Below, piece after piece: positions 10,927-22,314 of a stretch of DNA of 64,000 bases. This DNA comes from Symsagittifera roscoffensis (lineage: Eukaryota; Xenacoelomorpha; Acoela; Convolutidae). The translations under genes were made by a program, and so were the position numbers. Numbering within the stretch: the first letter of the stretch is position 1; each line of letters begins with the position of its first letter. The DNA lies in NCBI RefSeq assembly GCF_963678635.1, contig NC_087071.1, positions 38,217,858-38,281,857 on the forward strand. Reading direction: 5' to 3'. Below the pieces are notes generated by a model. That model did not search any database. It was not told where the DNA came from and saw only the letters and a program-made list of their open reading frames with translations.

Positions 10927-11826
10927 CTAAGGAAGTAAGGAGGCATCTATGTAATTGTAACCATTTCGGTTGTCATCTTTTGTCATTACAGAGAAATACT
11001 GGCCATCAGAAGGATCTTTGCATACAATTGTGTACACAAACTTCTTGCTACTATAAAGATTAGATTCCCACTTCCTCTTCTCAAGTTCTCCATCAGCAGT
11101 GTTAGGATCCCACCACCTACTCTCCTGTCCCTGTCCCTCCATCTTTGTCATCACAGTTACATATTCCTTCTGATCCGAGTTGACACAAAAGCAGGTAATC
11201 AGCATACCTCTGTCTCTCTGTCGTTTGACCTCGATGTCCAGTTCTGATCTGGATCTACTGATGAAAATAAGTTGATCTTTGTTTTTATATTCCTGGACAC
11301 CAGCAGTTACGACAAGAAAATATGTTCTGCCCAAACAGGCAACACTCGTCACCGACAACCCAGGCATGTAATGGTCCTCCGGATAATTGGTTTGTATAAT
11401 TGTTTGCGCCGTTCCAAATCCCTCCTGCATGTACACATAAAACTTTCCAGTCTCCTGGTCGAGAGCAATGGAATAAATGTTGAAGCCGGACTTAGAGAGA
11501 ACTTTCATTTGTTTCTCGGCTTCTTTGAAAGATGAGCTCACCCAAAACTGCTTCTTTTTATCACTATATTTCTTGTGGTGATCAAATACTGATGAAATGC
11601 AGTTGTCGTGTATACTCTGCCAAATCAAAGTCTCTTGATTATCGTGTGTATAAAAATGGATGAAGTCAATATACTTAGTTCTCGTGTAATTTATAAGCGT
11701 ACGGAAATCAGTGTACGTTCCTCTGCTGAAAAGTGGTTCAGTTGAGGGTCGACCAAATTCGAGTTTGCCCTCATTTCCTGTCATGTAGTGAGTCAGCTCA
11801 CCTCCACCATCTGAAATCGCAACCAA
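10927..11826 (-). CDS. Intact gene-family copy 1, about 299-residue protein (DUF7477-like repeats?)
   Basis: Largest uninterrupted host-type ORF, ending in TAG. The protein is soluble with no membrane segment or signal peptide. The N-terminal part carries GGGELTHYMTGNE and GRPSTEPLFSRGTY. It is followed by at least three similar units with the pattern aromatic, about 12 residues, G-x-x-I-x-S, about 8 residues, FYVYM (around residues 94-140, 158-235 and 245-290). This resembles the repeated units of plant-type DUF7477 proteins, but that is recollection of a pattern, not a search result. The open frame begins with TTG, not ATG, so the true start is probably in an upstream exon. Acceptors TTTTCAG at 11911-11913 and ATTTCAG at 11811-11813 are both available. 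The right-arm copy is about 89% identical (32 differences by eye) with no indels. Confidence 0.8.
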   Translation of the reverse strand: MVAISDGGGELTHYMTGNEGKLEFGRPSTEPLFSRGTYTDFRTLINYTRTKYIDFIHFYTHDNQETLIWQSIHDNCISSVFDHHKKYSDKKKQFWVSSSFKEAEKQMKVLSKSGFNIYSIALDQETGKFYVYMQEGFGTAQTIIQTNYPEDHYMPGLSVTSVACLGRTYFLVVTAGVQEYKNKDQLIFISRSRSELDIEVKRQRDRGMLITCFCVNSDQKEYVTVMTKMEGQGQESRWWDPNTADGELEKRKWESNLYSSKKFVYTIVCKDPSDGQYFSVMTKDDNRNGYNYIDASLLP

Positions 11827-11910
11827 ATAATTATCGTTTTCATCCTTTTTTTTTCAAAACATTTAAAACCAACAAAAAGTGTTATTACTGCTCGGGTTAA
11901 TTCCAAAAAA

Positions 11911-11945
11911 CTGAAAAATAGAAAAAATTTAGTTAGATGAAACAA
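11911..11945 (-). promoter_or_regulatory. Candidate 3' splice site upstream of gene copy 1
   Basis: On the minus strand a CTAAC branch-like motif is followed by a pyrimidine tract ending TTTTTCAG. The same arrangement is kept in the right arm at 17542-17569 although surrounding non-coding sequence has diverged. Stops lie between this acceptor and the conserved ORF, so the second acceptor at 11811 may be the one that delivers the coding exon. Confidence 0.5.
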
Positions 11946-13189
11946 GTATTAAAGGTAAAAACTGAGAATAAATAATTAGAAACATAATTTTCAGAGCGCT
12001 TGTAACAAAAACTTACTCTTACTTAAAACAGTTTGTTGCTTGCGAGTTTTAATATCGATTCATCAATTAAAAACCGTGAACAAGTTGGACTTAGAAAAAA
12101 ACTCTATTGGAATATTTGACATATATGTAATCTATATCACAGACATTTCCCTTTTTTTAACACGAAATCTTAAACAACGAATAAAAGTAGAAAAAAAACA
12201 TGAAACAAATATGTAATCGAATACAAGTTTTCCTGAAAAAAACAACTGTTATCTACTGGATTTCAGTTTTGTGAAAACCACATTGTAGCTCTGATAACTC
12301 AAAAAACATCAGATTTTCAAACGTTTTTTTAAACAGAATTTTTTAACAGCACATGAAAAATACTTAATTTTAAAAACTAAAACTCAGGCCCGAATTAAAA
12401 AGTTGGCTTCTTCAACCTGTTAATCGCACATTAGGTCTGAAATTTGAGCTCGTCCCAATGCATACTTCTAAATCACAGTTGAAAATCATTATGGTGAAAA
12501 AATAGCAATTTGATTTTTTTGTGATAGTTTTATGAAAAAAAAGCAACTTCATTTCAATAGGAAATGACTCAGACATCACCAAATGTAAATATCCGCCATA
12601 GAACCTCCTATTCAGCGATATAATTTGTCTCAACAACTTTTGCGCAAAACCGTCTGCGCGATGCAGCAAACGCAAAAAATGCTAACGCTATTTTGTTCTC
12701 TACAAATATGCTTAATTTCCCCAATTGTTGAACAGAGATTACGTAGTTTTGTGGGTGCGAAACTTGGTGTCAAAATTTGATTCTCTCTCAAAAAAGGTGT
12801 CAAAATTACATTAAGGACTTCACTAGTAGCCCTCAGTCCGGTTTGAAATGTCAATGAGTGGTTCATAGTACACTCAGGCCATTATCCTAGCTGTTTTCAT
12901 CGTGGGCTTCAAAAAAAGAACAATCATTTTCCATCACTAAGTATTTGATGCCAACCCCTTCGGTACGACTGCAAAACAAGCACGATTAACTTGTAGCTCT
13001 ATATAATCCAGTGCAGTACAGTGGAACTGCCTGTCAGCATTTGGTTTTCTTTTACTTTGAAAACTTTTTTAAATGGTTCGCTGCAACTTCGAACTTGAAA
13101 CCAATTTAATAAGCACTATACGGCCGCAGGCACCGGCTAGTTTAGTTTTGTGCAATCTCGTAATTTGCTCACAAAGCAAAGAGACGTAA
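11946..13189. other. Non-coding 5' flank of gene copy 1
   Basis: Mirrored at 16317-17540. The part 12560-13163 has a second, much closer inverted copy at 14764-15369. A 78-codon minus-strand ORF (12630-12866) is shared with that close copy but is frameshifted in the third copy (16628 onward), so it is not treated as a gene. Confidence 0.6.
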
Positions 13190-14564
13190 AAAACAATTTC
13201 TGCTGACTACAACTGAACAAATGAAGTTCTCTTTGGTCAAATGGCTGACCACAACAACTATGTAGTATTATCAGAATGCCTTACATAAGAAACCCCGGTA
13301 ATCACTCAAGGAACTGTTGTTTAATATCTTAGGAGATCATGGTTCCAACTTTGACCCTTGATTAGCCATAATTTTTTAAATTGCAGGCGAGGCCCCACGG
13401 TATCTGAAGCTACTAAAATAATTGGATCGAAAACTTAGGATACAAAACTCAGTACTATATGCTGGGTTATTGATTCCTCTGCCCCGAGGTTGATCAATTT
13501 TTTTAAATAATTACTAATTTTTAATTTATTTGATCTCACGTTAGACAGATTCTGAACTCCAGTCTTCAACAAATATCTTCAACATGTGAATTGAGCAGTT
13601 GCTGGTCCGGATTGAGAGCGGTTAGTTTTATGGTACCTCTGGTGACAGTTTTTGCCAAACTATACGCGCGTAGTATCAGTAGTTGGGCATACCGTTTACC
13701 ATATTTCAAAGCCTGGTATTTTTTTGGAAGTATTTTAACATTCTTCCATGAAGAATCTTTGAATAATAGTTGAAGTCGCATCTAAATAGTTGTGTTCATG
13801 ATCAGGTGGAGTGTCTTCTAAGACAATAAATGCCCACCTTGGTAAATCACGAGCTCCGAAAAACTGACCCGTGTTTTGATGAAAGTCAATATTTGCTTAG
13901 AAATTCTCCCAGCGGCAAAATGGAAAGAAGGTAGATTTACCTCGAGGGCTCCAAACTTTAGGATGATGACTTTAAAATTGGCGAAAAAAGCGGTTTTTTT
14001 CTTGTAAGAAACGTAAAAGTACAAAAATATGATTTTTTGGAAGATGCGGGCCAACATCTCGATTTTGCCGTGATTTACGCAAATTTTGTTCTTCTTTTTT
14101 TTTCATTGTGACTTTGAAGAAAAACTGTTAAGCACACTAATAAATTACTCCAAAGCATTGATGCGATGTATCTCTTGCCAAAATGAAAAATTAAAAGTCA
14201 AAATTAACTCTGCGCGTTTGTCAGCGGCAAGACAGTGATCTCTTTTTCTGAAACTTCCATGCAAATCAAACCTATATCATGTTATCATAAAGTTGGCTTG
14301 AGAAATAATCTCTTTACACAAAAGTTTTCCTGGACAACAAAATCAGGTTGAATCAAGAGCCAGAAAACACCCCTTACGACCATATGTAACGGAGGGAATA
14401 CTGAGCACGGTTAATGTGAGTCTCAGCTAGAAGGTACTCAATGGTTCCTATTGCTTAATAGAAATCAAATTAGTAATGAGTATCTCAGCTTTCTCAGTTT
14501 TGTTTGATATCGGTTCATCAAATTTAACTGCGTTTACTTTTCCTGGGGTTCAAGTTTTTTTGAG
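13190..14564. other. Palindrome centre, left side
   Basis: 13190-14132 is inverted at 15370-16316 with about 96% identity by eye. 14133-14564 has no counterpart in the window and runs into the gap. Open stretches here (13566-13781, 13818-14057) are not kept in frame between arms and are judged non-coding. Confidence 0.6.
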
Positions 14565-14764
14565 NNNNNNNNNNNNNNNNNNNNNNNNNNNNNNNNNNNN
14601 NNNNNNNNNNNNNNNNNNNNNNNNNNNNNNNNNNNNNNNNNNNNNNNNNNNNNNNNNNNNNNNNNNNNNNNNNNNNNNNNNNNNNNNNNNNNNNNNNNNN
14701 NNNNNNNNNNNNNNNNNNNNNNNNNNNNNNNNNNNNNNNNNNNNNNNNNNNNNNNNNNNNNNNN
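14565..14764. other. Scaffold gap (200 N)
   Basis: Exactly 200 undetermined bases, the same length as the second gap, so the size is a placeholder. It lies almost at the symmetry centre of the palindrome, where assembly is least reliable. Confidence 0.98.
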
Positions 14765-15369
14765 CAAGATTGCACAAAACTAAACTAGCCTGTGCCTGCG
14801 GCCGTATAAGGCTTATTAAATCGGTTTCAAGTTCGAAGTTGCAGCGAACCATTTAAAAAAGTTTTCAAAGTAAAAGAAAACCAAATGCTGACAGGCAGTT
14901 CCACTGTACTGCAATGGATTATCTAGAGCTACAAGTTAATCGTGCTTGTTTTGCAATTGTACCGAAGGGGTTGGCATGAAATACTTAGTGATGGAAAATG
15001 ATTGTTTTTTTTTTGAAGCCCACGATGAAAACAGCTAGGATAATGGCCTGAGTGTACTATGAACCACTCATTGACATTTCAAACCGGACTGAGGGCTACA
15101 AGTGAAGTCCTTAATGTAATTTTGACACCTTTTTTGAGAGAGAATCAAATTTTGACACCAAGTTTTGCACCCACAAAACTACGTAATCTCTGTTCAACAC
15201 TTGGGGAAATTAAGCATATTTGTAGAGAACAAAATAGCGTTAGCATTTTTTGCGTTTGCTGCATCGCACAGACGGTTTTGCGCAAAAGTTGTTGAGACAA
15301 ATTATATCGCTGAATAGGAGGTTCTATGGCGAATATTTACATTTGGTGATGTCTGAGTCATTTCCTATC
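14764..15369 (-). repeat. Third, near-identical copy of 12560-13163 (inverted)
   Basis: Reverse complement of 12560-13163 with only about five differences in 300 bp compared. The true arm counterpart (16317-16920) is clearly more diverged. It abuts the gap and joins the remainder of the right arm abruptly at 15369/15370 (TTTCCTATC then CTTAACAG). Confidence 0.85.
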
Positions 15370-17541
15370 CTTAACAGTTTTTCTTCAAAGTCACAATGAA
15401 AAAAAAAGAAGAACAAAATTTGCGTAAATCACGGCAAAATCGAGATGTTGGCCCGCATCTTCCAAAAACATATTTTTGTACTTTTACGTTTCTTACAAGA
15501 AAAAACCGCTTTTTTTGCCAGTTTTAAAGTCATCAACCTAAAGGTTGGAGCCCTCGAGGTAAATCTACCTTCTTTCCATTTTGTCGCTGGGAGAATTTCT
15601 AAGCAAATATTGACTTTCATCAAAACACGGGTCATTTTTTCGGAGCTCGTGATTTACCAAGATGGGCATTTATTGTCTTAGAAGACACTCCACCTGATCA
15701 TGAACACAACTATTTAGATGCGACTTCAACTATTATTCAAAGATTCTTCAAGGAAGAATGTTAAAATACTTCCAAAAAAAATACCAGGCTTTGAAATATG
15801 GTAAACGGTATGCCCAACTACTAATACTACGCGCGTATAGTTTGACAAAAACTGTCACCAGAGGTACCATAAAACTAACCGCTCTCAATCCGGACCAGCA
15901 ACTGCTCAATTCACATGTTGAAGATATTTGTTTAAGACTGGAGTTCATAATCTGTCTAACGTGAGATCAAATAATTTAAAAATTAGTAATTATTTTAAAA
16001 AAAATTGATCAACCTCGGGGCAGAGCAATCAATAACCCAGCATACAGTACTGAGTTTTGTATCCTAAGTTTTCGATCCAATTGTTTTAGTAGCTTCAGAT
16101 ACCGTGGGGCCTCGCCTGCAATTAAAAAAATTATGGCGAATCAAGGGTCAAAGTTCGAACCATGATCTCCGAGGATATTAAACAACAGTTCCTTGAGTAA
16201 TTACCGGGTTTCGCATTCTGGTAATACTACACAGTTGTTGTAGTCAGCCATTTGACCAAAGAGAACTTCATTTATTCAGTTGTAGTCAGCAGAAATTTTT
16301 TTTTACGTCTCTTTGCTTTGTGAGCAAATTACGAGATTGCACAAAACTACACTAGCCTGTGCCTGCGGCCGTATAGTGCTTATTAAATCGGTTTCAAGTT
16401 CGAAGTTGCAGCGAACCATTTAAAAGAAGTTTTCACAGTAGAAGAAAACCAAATGCTGACAGGCAGTTCCACTGTACTGCAGTGGATTATCTAGAGCTAC
16501 AAGTTAATCGTGCTTGTTTTGCAATCGTACCGAAGTGGTTGGCATGAAATACTTAGTGATGGAAAATCATTGTTTTTTTTTGAAGCCCACGATGAAAACA
16601 GCTAGGATAATGGCCTGAGTGTACTATGAACCACTCATTGACATTTCAAACCGGACAGAGAGCTACTAGTGAACTCTTGAATGTAATTTTGATAACTTTT
16701 GAGAGAGCATCAAATTATGACACCAAAGTTTGGCACCCACAAAACTACATAATCTGTGTTCAACAATTGCGGACTACTAAGCTTATTTGTAGAGAACAAA
16801 ATTGAGGCAGCATTTTTTTGCGTTTGCTGCGTCGCACAGACATTTTTGCGCAAAAATTGTTGAGACAAATTATATCGCTGAATGGGAGGTTCAAGGGCGG
16901 ACATTTTTATTTCCTATTGAAATGAAGTTGCTTTTTTTCTCGTAAAACCATCACAAAAAAATCAAATTTACCAAATTTAAGCTTATTTTTCACCATAATC
17001 TTTTTTCACTCTGATTTAAAAGTATGCATTGGGACGACCCCAAATTTCAGAACTAATGTTCAATTAACAGGTTTGTGAAGTCAACTTTTTAATTAGGGCT
17101 TGATTTCTATTTTTTAAAATAAAATGACTTTCATGTGCTGTTATAAAATTCTGTTTGGAAACTTTTAAAAATCTGATGTTTTTTTATTTATCACAGCTAC
17201 TATGTGATTTTCACAAAACAGAAATCCAGTAGATAACAATAGTTTTTTCAGGAAAATTCGTATTCTATCACATATTTGTTTCGGGTTTTTTTTAAACTTT
17301 TATTGGTTGTTTAAAATTTCGTGTTATAAACAGGAAATGGCTGTGATAGAATTTCCATTTATGTCACTTATACTACTAGAGTTTTTTGTAAACCTTACTT
17401 GTTCACGGTTTTGAATTGGTGCATCGATATTAAAACTCGCAAGCAAAAAATTGTTTTATGTAAAAGTATTTTTTTTCAACGGGCTCTGAAAATTATGTTC
17501 CTGATTATTTATAAGCACTTTACCTTTAATACTTGTTTCAT

Positions 17542-17569
17542 CTAACAAAATTTTTTTCTTTTTTTTCAG
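17542..17569 (+). promoter_or_regulatory. Candidate 3' splice site upstream of gene copy 2
   Basis: CTAAC followed by a long pyrimidine tract and TTTTTTCAG, the mirror of the site at 11911-11945. A second candidate, ATTTCAG, ends at 17666 right before GGTGGAGGTGAG. Confidence 0.5.
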
Positions 17570-17650
17570 TTTTTGAAATTAACCCGAGTAGTCATAAATC
17601 TTTTTATTTGTTTTAATTGTTTTGAAAAAACGCATGAAAATGTGATATAA

Positions 17651-18550
17651 TTGGTTCGGATTTCAGAAGGTGGAGGTGAGCTGACTCACTACATGACAGG
17701 TAATGAGGACAAACTCGAGCTTGGTCGACCCTCAACTGAACCACTTTTCAGCAGAGGAACATACACTGATTTCCGCACGCTTATAAAGTACGCGAAAACT
17801 AAGTATAGTGACTTCATCTATTTTCATACACACAATAAACAGGAGACTTTGATTTGGCAGAGTATACACGACAACTGCATTTCGTCAGTATTTGATCACC
17901 ACAAGAAATATAGTGATAAAAAGAAGCAGTTTTGGGTGAGCTCATCTTTCAAAGAAGCCGAGAAACAATTGAAAAATTTCTCTAAATCCGGCTTCAACGT
18001 TTATTCTATTGCTTTCGACCAGGAGACTGGCAAGTTTTACGTATACATGCAGGAGGGTTTTGGAACGGCGCAAACAATTATACAAACCAAAAATCCGGAG
18101 GACTGCTATATGCCTGGTTTGTCGGTGACAAGTGCTGCCTGTTTGGATAGAACATATTTTCTTGTCGTAACTGCTGGTGTCCAAGAATACAAAAACAAAG
18201 ACCAACTTGTTTTCATCAGTAGATCCAGATCAGAACTGGACATCGAGGTCAAACGACAAAGAGATAAAGGTATGCTGATTACCTCCTTTTGTGCAAATTC
18301 GGATCAGAAGGAATATCTAACTGTGATGACAAAGATGGAGGGACAGCGCCAGGAGAGTAGGTGGTGGGATCCTAACACTGCTGATGGAGAACTGGAGAAG
18401 AGAAAATGGGAATCTGATCTTTATAGTAGCAAGAAGTTTGTGTACACAATTGTGTGCAAAGATCCTTCTGATGGCCAGTATTTCTCTGTAATGACAAAAG
18501 ATGACGACCGGAATGGTTACAATTACATAGTTGCCTCCTTACATCCTTAG
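17651..18550 (+). CDS. Intact gene-family copy 2, about 299-residue protein (DUF7477-like repeats?)
   Basis: Same protein as copy 1 with about 32 substitutions, no indels and the same TAG end. TAA directly precedes the nominal TTG start, so the coding exon very likely begins at one of the upstream acceptors or the first usable Met is in MTGNE. Changes cluster in residues 46-63 and 107-155; the block around residues 64-105 (ETLIWQSIHDNCISSVFDHH onward) and the C-terminal WWDPNTADGELEKRKWES segment are nearly unchanged. Retained frame against indel-rich flanks argues that both copies encode protein. Orientation is divergent from copy 1 across the palindrome centre. Function unknown. Confidence 0.8.
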   Translation: MVRISEGGGELTHYMTGNEDKLELGRPSTEPLFSRGTYTDFRTLIKYAKTKYSDFIYFHTHNKQETLIWQSIHDNCISSVFDHHKKYSDKKKQFWVSSSFKEAEKQLKNFSKSGFNVYSIAFDQETGKFYVYMQEGFGTAQTIIQTKNPEDCYMPGLSVTSAACLDRTYFLVVTAGVQEYKNKDQLVFISRSRSELDIEVKRQRDKGMLITSFCANSDQKEYLTVMTKMEGQRQESRWWDPNTADGELEKRKWESDLYSSKKFVYTIVCKDPSDGQYFSVMTKDDDRNGYNYIVASLHP

Positions 18551-19845
18551 TTGAGTACTAATGAGTATGATGTCTGCTGTTGCCACGCTATAATTTTGCT
18601 GGATCTCATTCATTTCTATCTAGAATCCTCAAGAGGATCTTACAAGATCAAAAGTACTGCTTATCTATCTTTTGGGACTGTCAATTGAAACTATCTTTTG
18701 CTACTACATTTGCAAGCTTAATGATTTTCTCTTAAATTTTTCATTGTTTTGCTGATTGCAAGAACTTTTCGAAAATTGAACATTGCTCGTATTGATTTAG
18801 TTTAAAAGAGCAGGAAGTAACTGAAACATCAATATGAAGCCATGTTTCTCAATTCAACAGCAGCTAATACCTCGTTTTCCATTTTCGCTATAAATTTATA
18901 TAGTAATTTATGGACGTTTCACTGAAAAAACTCTGCGGTTCGATTTTAATCAAAATGTACCTGAATATTTGAATTGTGAAACTGTCCATTTTTTTTCGAC
19001 TCACTATATTTACAACTGAGCATGTTTTAACATTTAAATTTTGCTTTTCTGAAACTATATATAAGGACTTTTCACGCTTGAACTCACTTTGGTAATTCAT
19101 ATAAGATTACGCTTTCCATGAATCAGGTGCTCAAAAAAAATTTTCCCGATGAATTTGGACGGTTTTGTAATGACCATATGAGACTAAAATTCCATGAAAT
19201 TTACCAAAGTTTGATGTATAACTGATGTAAGCTTGAAATTTTTTTAAAAGTATTTTAGGTTAATTTTATTAAATATGTGCTAATATTTGGATAATTGATC
19301 AGGCTAAAACAGTTGAAAAGTTGATAATGATTTGGTATTATACACGTGATTTTGATTTTCATGTACACCAATCTAGCATGTGTAACAAGTAGTTCATTCT
19401 CATTTTAATTTTTTTAATAAGAAATAAAATATAATATAATATAAAAAACTAACTATTCAATTTGGAATAACTAAAAAATTTTTTATTTGTTTTAAGATCA
19501 TCTTGATTGTTTTTTTTTCAAGCTGATGATCAAAAAAGAATTTTTTTAATTGATTTTAACTTCATTAACATGCGTTTCTGAAAATTGTATCGGTTTTTAA
19601 TTTAATTTGATCAAAAAATATATTACTAAAATGGCGTGGAACAAGGTTACAAGAGAAACTGGTTAATACTTGGGAATGATGATACGAAAAGTAGCAAAGA
19701 TAAAACTGAAACGTTTTCAGATCAAAGCTCAGGCAATTTTATATGACCTGACCTAAAATCAATTCTTTGCTAGTAGTTCATAGCAGTTTTTAGAGTTTTA
19801 TGATAGCTAGTTTTTCCATAAAGAAAGATTTTTACACGCTGTTAC
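18551..19845. other. 3' flank of gene copy 2
   Basis: Non-coding mirror of 9665-10926. Parts recur at 58680-58800 (GGGAATGAT..., AAAGATAAAA) and at 61140-61246 (GATCAGGCTAAAA, TATTATACTCGTGATTT), so it is the standard flank of the gene family. Confidence 0.6.
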
Positions 19846-20981
19846 AATTCAAGGCCAAACTGTGCATTCTGTGCATTGTAAGCGGAATCCGCAACAAGCC
19901 AAAATCAGATTTGTCGCGGAATCCGCAACATTGCTACTTTTCTTTGATCTTCTATGCTGTTTTGGATTACACAAACAAATGCCTAAATCATTGTACCGCT
20001 CAACATCGCTCCATAAATAGGCAAACTTACGGAATCCGCAACTGTATTTGCGGATTTCAGAACACTTTGTGGAACCCACTAACAATGATACGAACTTTGT
20101 ATCCTTAAATTGCGCTGTTGCGGAATCTGCAACTGTAAGTGAAATCCGTAATTTTAAGCGGAACCCGAATTTTTTTTGCGGATTCCATTTACATATATAG
20201 GTTTCTATGTAGTAACGTTTTACTTTATACTTTATAGCTTTTTTTTACTAGGTGGTCACCAGCAAGTTCAATCTCAAATACTACGTTCAGCTACAGTTTT
20301 AATTGACCAAATTTCTCAACGTTATTTTGAAACATTATTTTAGTTTTCGTACTGTATGATTTACCGCTTGCGTAAGCTTTTCTTTTCAGTTTAATAAAAA
20401 GAGAATATTTTAATCCAATTTTCAGGAGATGTTTCAGTTCAGCTTTCAAAAGATACAATCAGGACGTCCTTTATCTCATCTCAAATACTGAACCATCTCA
20501 TCTCAAATACTGATGAGTGATGATAATTTCTGGACCATATCAAACCCTGGACTGCCATTTCATACAAATGGCTTCCGCATGTGGATTTCGCTGACAAATG
20601 GATAAGACCATGCTTTCAAGTTCCGCGTTGCTATAGGTAATATTTCCACCTCTAACTGTAACTGTTGATATGCAAGTTCAAAAATAAACAAAATTGCGAA
20701 ATCGACTTACAATTTGTGGAACCGCTTTTATTTGCGGATTCTTCTTACAAATTTTACAAAAATCCACTTTCAGTTGCGGAATCTAGAACAGCTAGCTATA
20801 TTTGAGGATCTGCAACAAAACAAATGAGCCGACAAAAATTACGTTGAAGGTATTTGTACGCGGAGTCCACTGAATTCTTGTTAGGGGAATCCACTTACAT
20901 TTTGGAACATGTTTACAGACATGTCTCTAGAATCCAGCAAAATACAGACACAAAATTGTGCGCCTATCCAGTACTTCAACC
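19846..20981 (+). mobile_element. GCGGAATCCGC-rich element inserted in right arm
   Basis: Interrupts sequence that is continuous in the left arm (9628-9665). It starts near GGCCAAACTGTGCATT, identical in type to the TIR of the element at 49061-49662, and repeats the near-palindromic motif GCGGAATCCGCAAC many times (19890, 19915, 20035, 20123, 20180). The far TIR is not clear. No ORF credible as a transposase, so non-autonomous. Confidence 0.75.
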
Positions 20982-21654
20982 GAAAACAATCACCTTTTTG
21001 GTTTTAGGGCAAATAGTGGTCATCTTCCCTACATCAAACAAAAACACGCTCTTCGCCCTTACGACTTTTTTCGTTAAAGTTTCTTGTTTTGCTACCTTGA
21101 AATCGCTCAACGCTGTTTTGTGAATAAGTACAGCCCATTGAAATCCCTCTGCTAGACTATAATGATAAAATTAGGTTTTTTAAAACAATATATCATCTTA
21201 AGAAACTTTTGAAGACTTTTTGTCACAGAACGCTGAAATCATCAAAATTTTCTCAACAAAATATTGTTATGGTGTCACATAAGAAAAAAACAAAAGGTAA
21301 TTCGAATAATCACCATATTAATTCACAGGCCACCAAAATATATTCAATTTTCCATTAAAATTTCTACAGAACTCGACGGTTGACAGTAATTAATTATGAA
21401 ATTTATAATCCAAAAACTGACAATAATTCATAACTTGATGCAAATCGATAGGTTTGAAAATACAAGAAAATACTTTAAATTGTAAACTTTAGTTTTCCTT
21501 TTTCTACAAACTAAGAAAGAGAAAATGATTTAAAAAAGGTATTAGAATCGTTCTAATGCCACAAAATAATGACATGAACATAGTTAAAACGCAGATATTG
21601 TTCTCAAGGTCATAGTTTTACCCAACAATTTGTGAATCTATTTAGGCCTAGAAA
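20982..21654. other. Continuation of conserved flank and non-coding arm
   Basis: 20982-21130 is the second half of the flank element split by the insertion. The rest mirrors 8706-9480. No gene seen. Confidence 0.5.
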
Positions 21655-21900
21655 TTAAAATTGAGATTAAGATCGGTAATAAAATAAAGCGTTTCACGAA
21701 ATAATTTAGCCAAAAGCATGATAGCTTGTCGAACATAAGGTGTGCCTAATCTGAAATTACTCTGTGAGTTAGCCCCAACCTCCATTAAATTGTTTGAAAG
21801 ATCTACTTGTTTGCCTGCTCAAGAAATTTTTTTTCAACAACGTGCCTGTTTCTGCGATCAGTCTGTGTTTTTCTGGTATTTCTGGTTAGTTTTTTTTTGC
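21655..21900 (+). pseudogene. Old LTR-tail relic with Cys-rich frame (right arm)
   Basis: 21665-21770 aligns with the 3' half of the gypsy LTR (GATTAAGATCGGTA and ATCTGAAATTACTCT shared with 61540-61650). The downstream frame encoding PNLKLLCELAPTSIKLFER persists to about 21880 with one TAA upstream. It is the mirror of 8443-8705, so it predates the palindrome. Confidence 0.55.
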
Positions 21901-21915
21901 TTATAAAGTTGTAGC

Positions 21916-22314
21916 CAGGGCTCCGTAAAATTAATTTTTTTAATTGAAATAACTTGAATAGCTATTGATTTTTGTTTCTCAAAAATTAAAATAATTGATT
22001 TTGAACGTATTATAATTGCAATTATTTTTTGCGGCAACCAAAATAATTGCAGTTTTAATCCAAAAAAATAACATCAATGCAACCAACTACTTCCGAAATC
22101 CACTACATTTGCAGAAAATAATTGCAAAAATAGCTGAGCTAGTTTCAAAAATAATTTGATTAGTACAATTTTGCAATGATTTTTAATTTTTGAGAATAAA
22201 CAGCATTGACTTTCAATTTAAAATAATTGCAATGATTAAATGCAGCCAGAAAAACTCTACATATTAATTGATTTTTGGTTGCAATAGTTTTGCAATACTT
22301 TTATGGAGCCCTTG
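21916..22314. mobile_element. hAT-like MITE, about 399 bp
   Basis: Begins CAGGGCTCCGTAAAA and ends TTTTATGGAGCCCTTG, an inverted terminal repeat. It is flanked by GTTGTAGC (21908-21915) and GTTGTAAC (22315-22322), an 8-bp target duplication with one mismatch. The left arm retains the empty site as a single GTTACAAC at 8442-8449. CAGGG ends and an 8-bp duplication are typical of hAT elements. The interior repeats AATAATTGCA-like motifs and has no ORF. Confidence 0.88.

Larger units (their letters stand above)
3790..14132 (+). repeat. Left arm of giant imperfect palindrome
   Basis: The arm is the reverse complement of 15370-27060. Matching landmarks are 14132 with 15370, 11826 with 17651, 9713 with 19787, 8630 with 21725, 5960 with 23945 and 3872 with 26975. 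Identity by eye is highest toward the centre (about 96% near 13200-14100) and falls outward, with many indels. The arm includes one intact gene, an LTR relic and R400/pol relics. Differences in the coordinate sums are explained by specific insertions: about 1.1 kb at 19846-20981 and 0.4 kb at 21916-22314 in the right arm, and about 1.1 kb at 7262-8410 in the left. Confidence 0.93.

Noticed and set aside
12630-12866. 78-codon minus-strand ORF, duplicated with one residue change at 15059-15295
   Set aside because: The third copy (16628 onward) is frameshifted and the identity of the first two simply reflects a ~98% identical DNA duplication; no motif.
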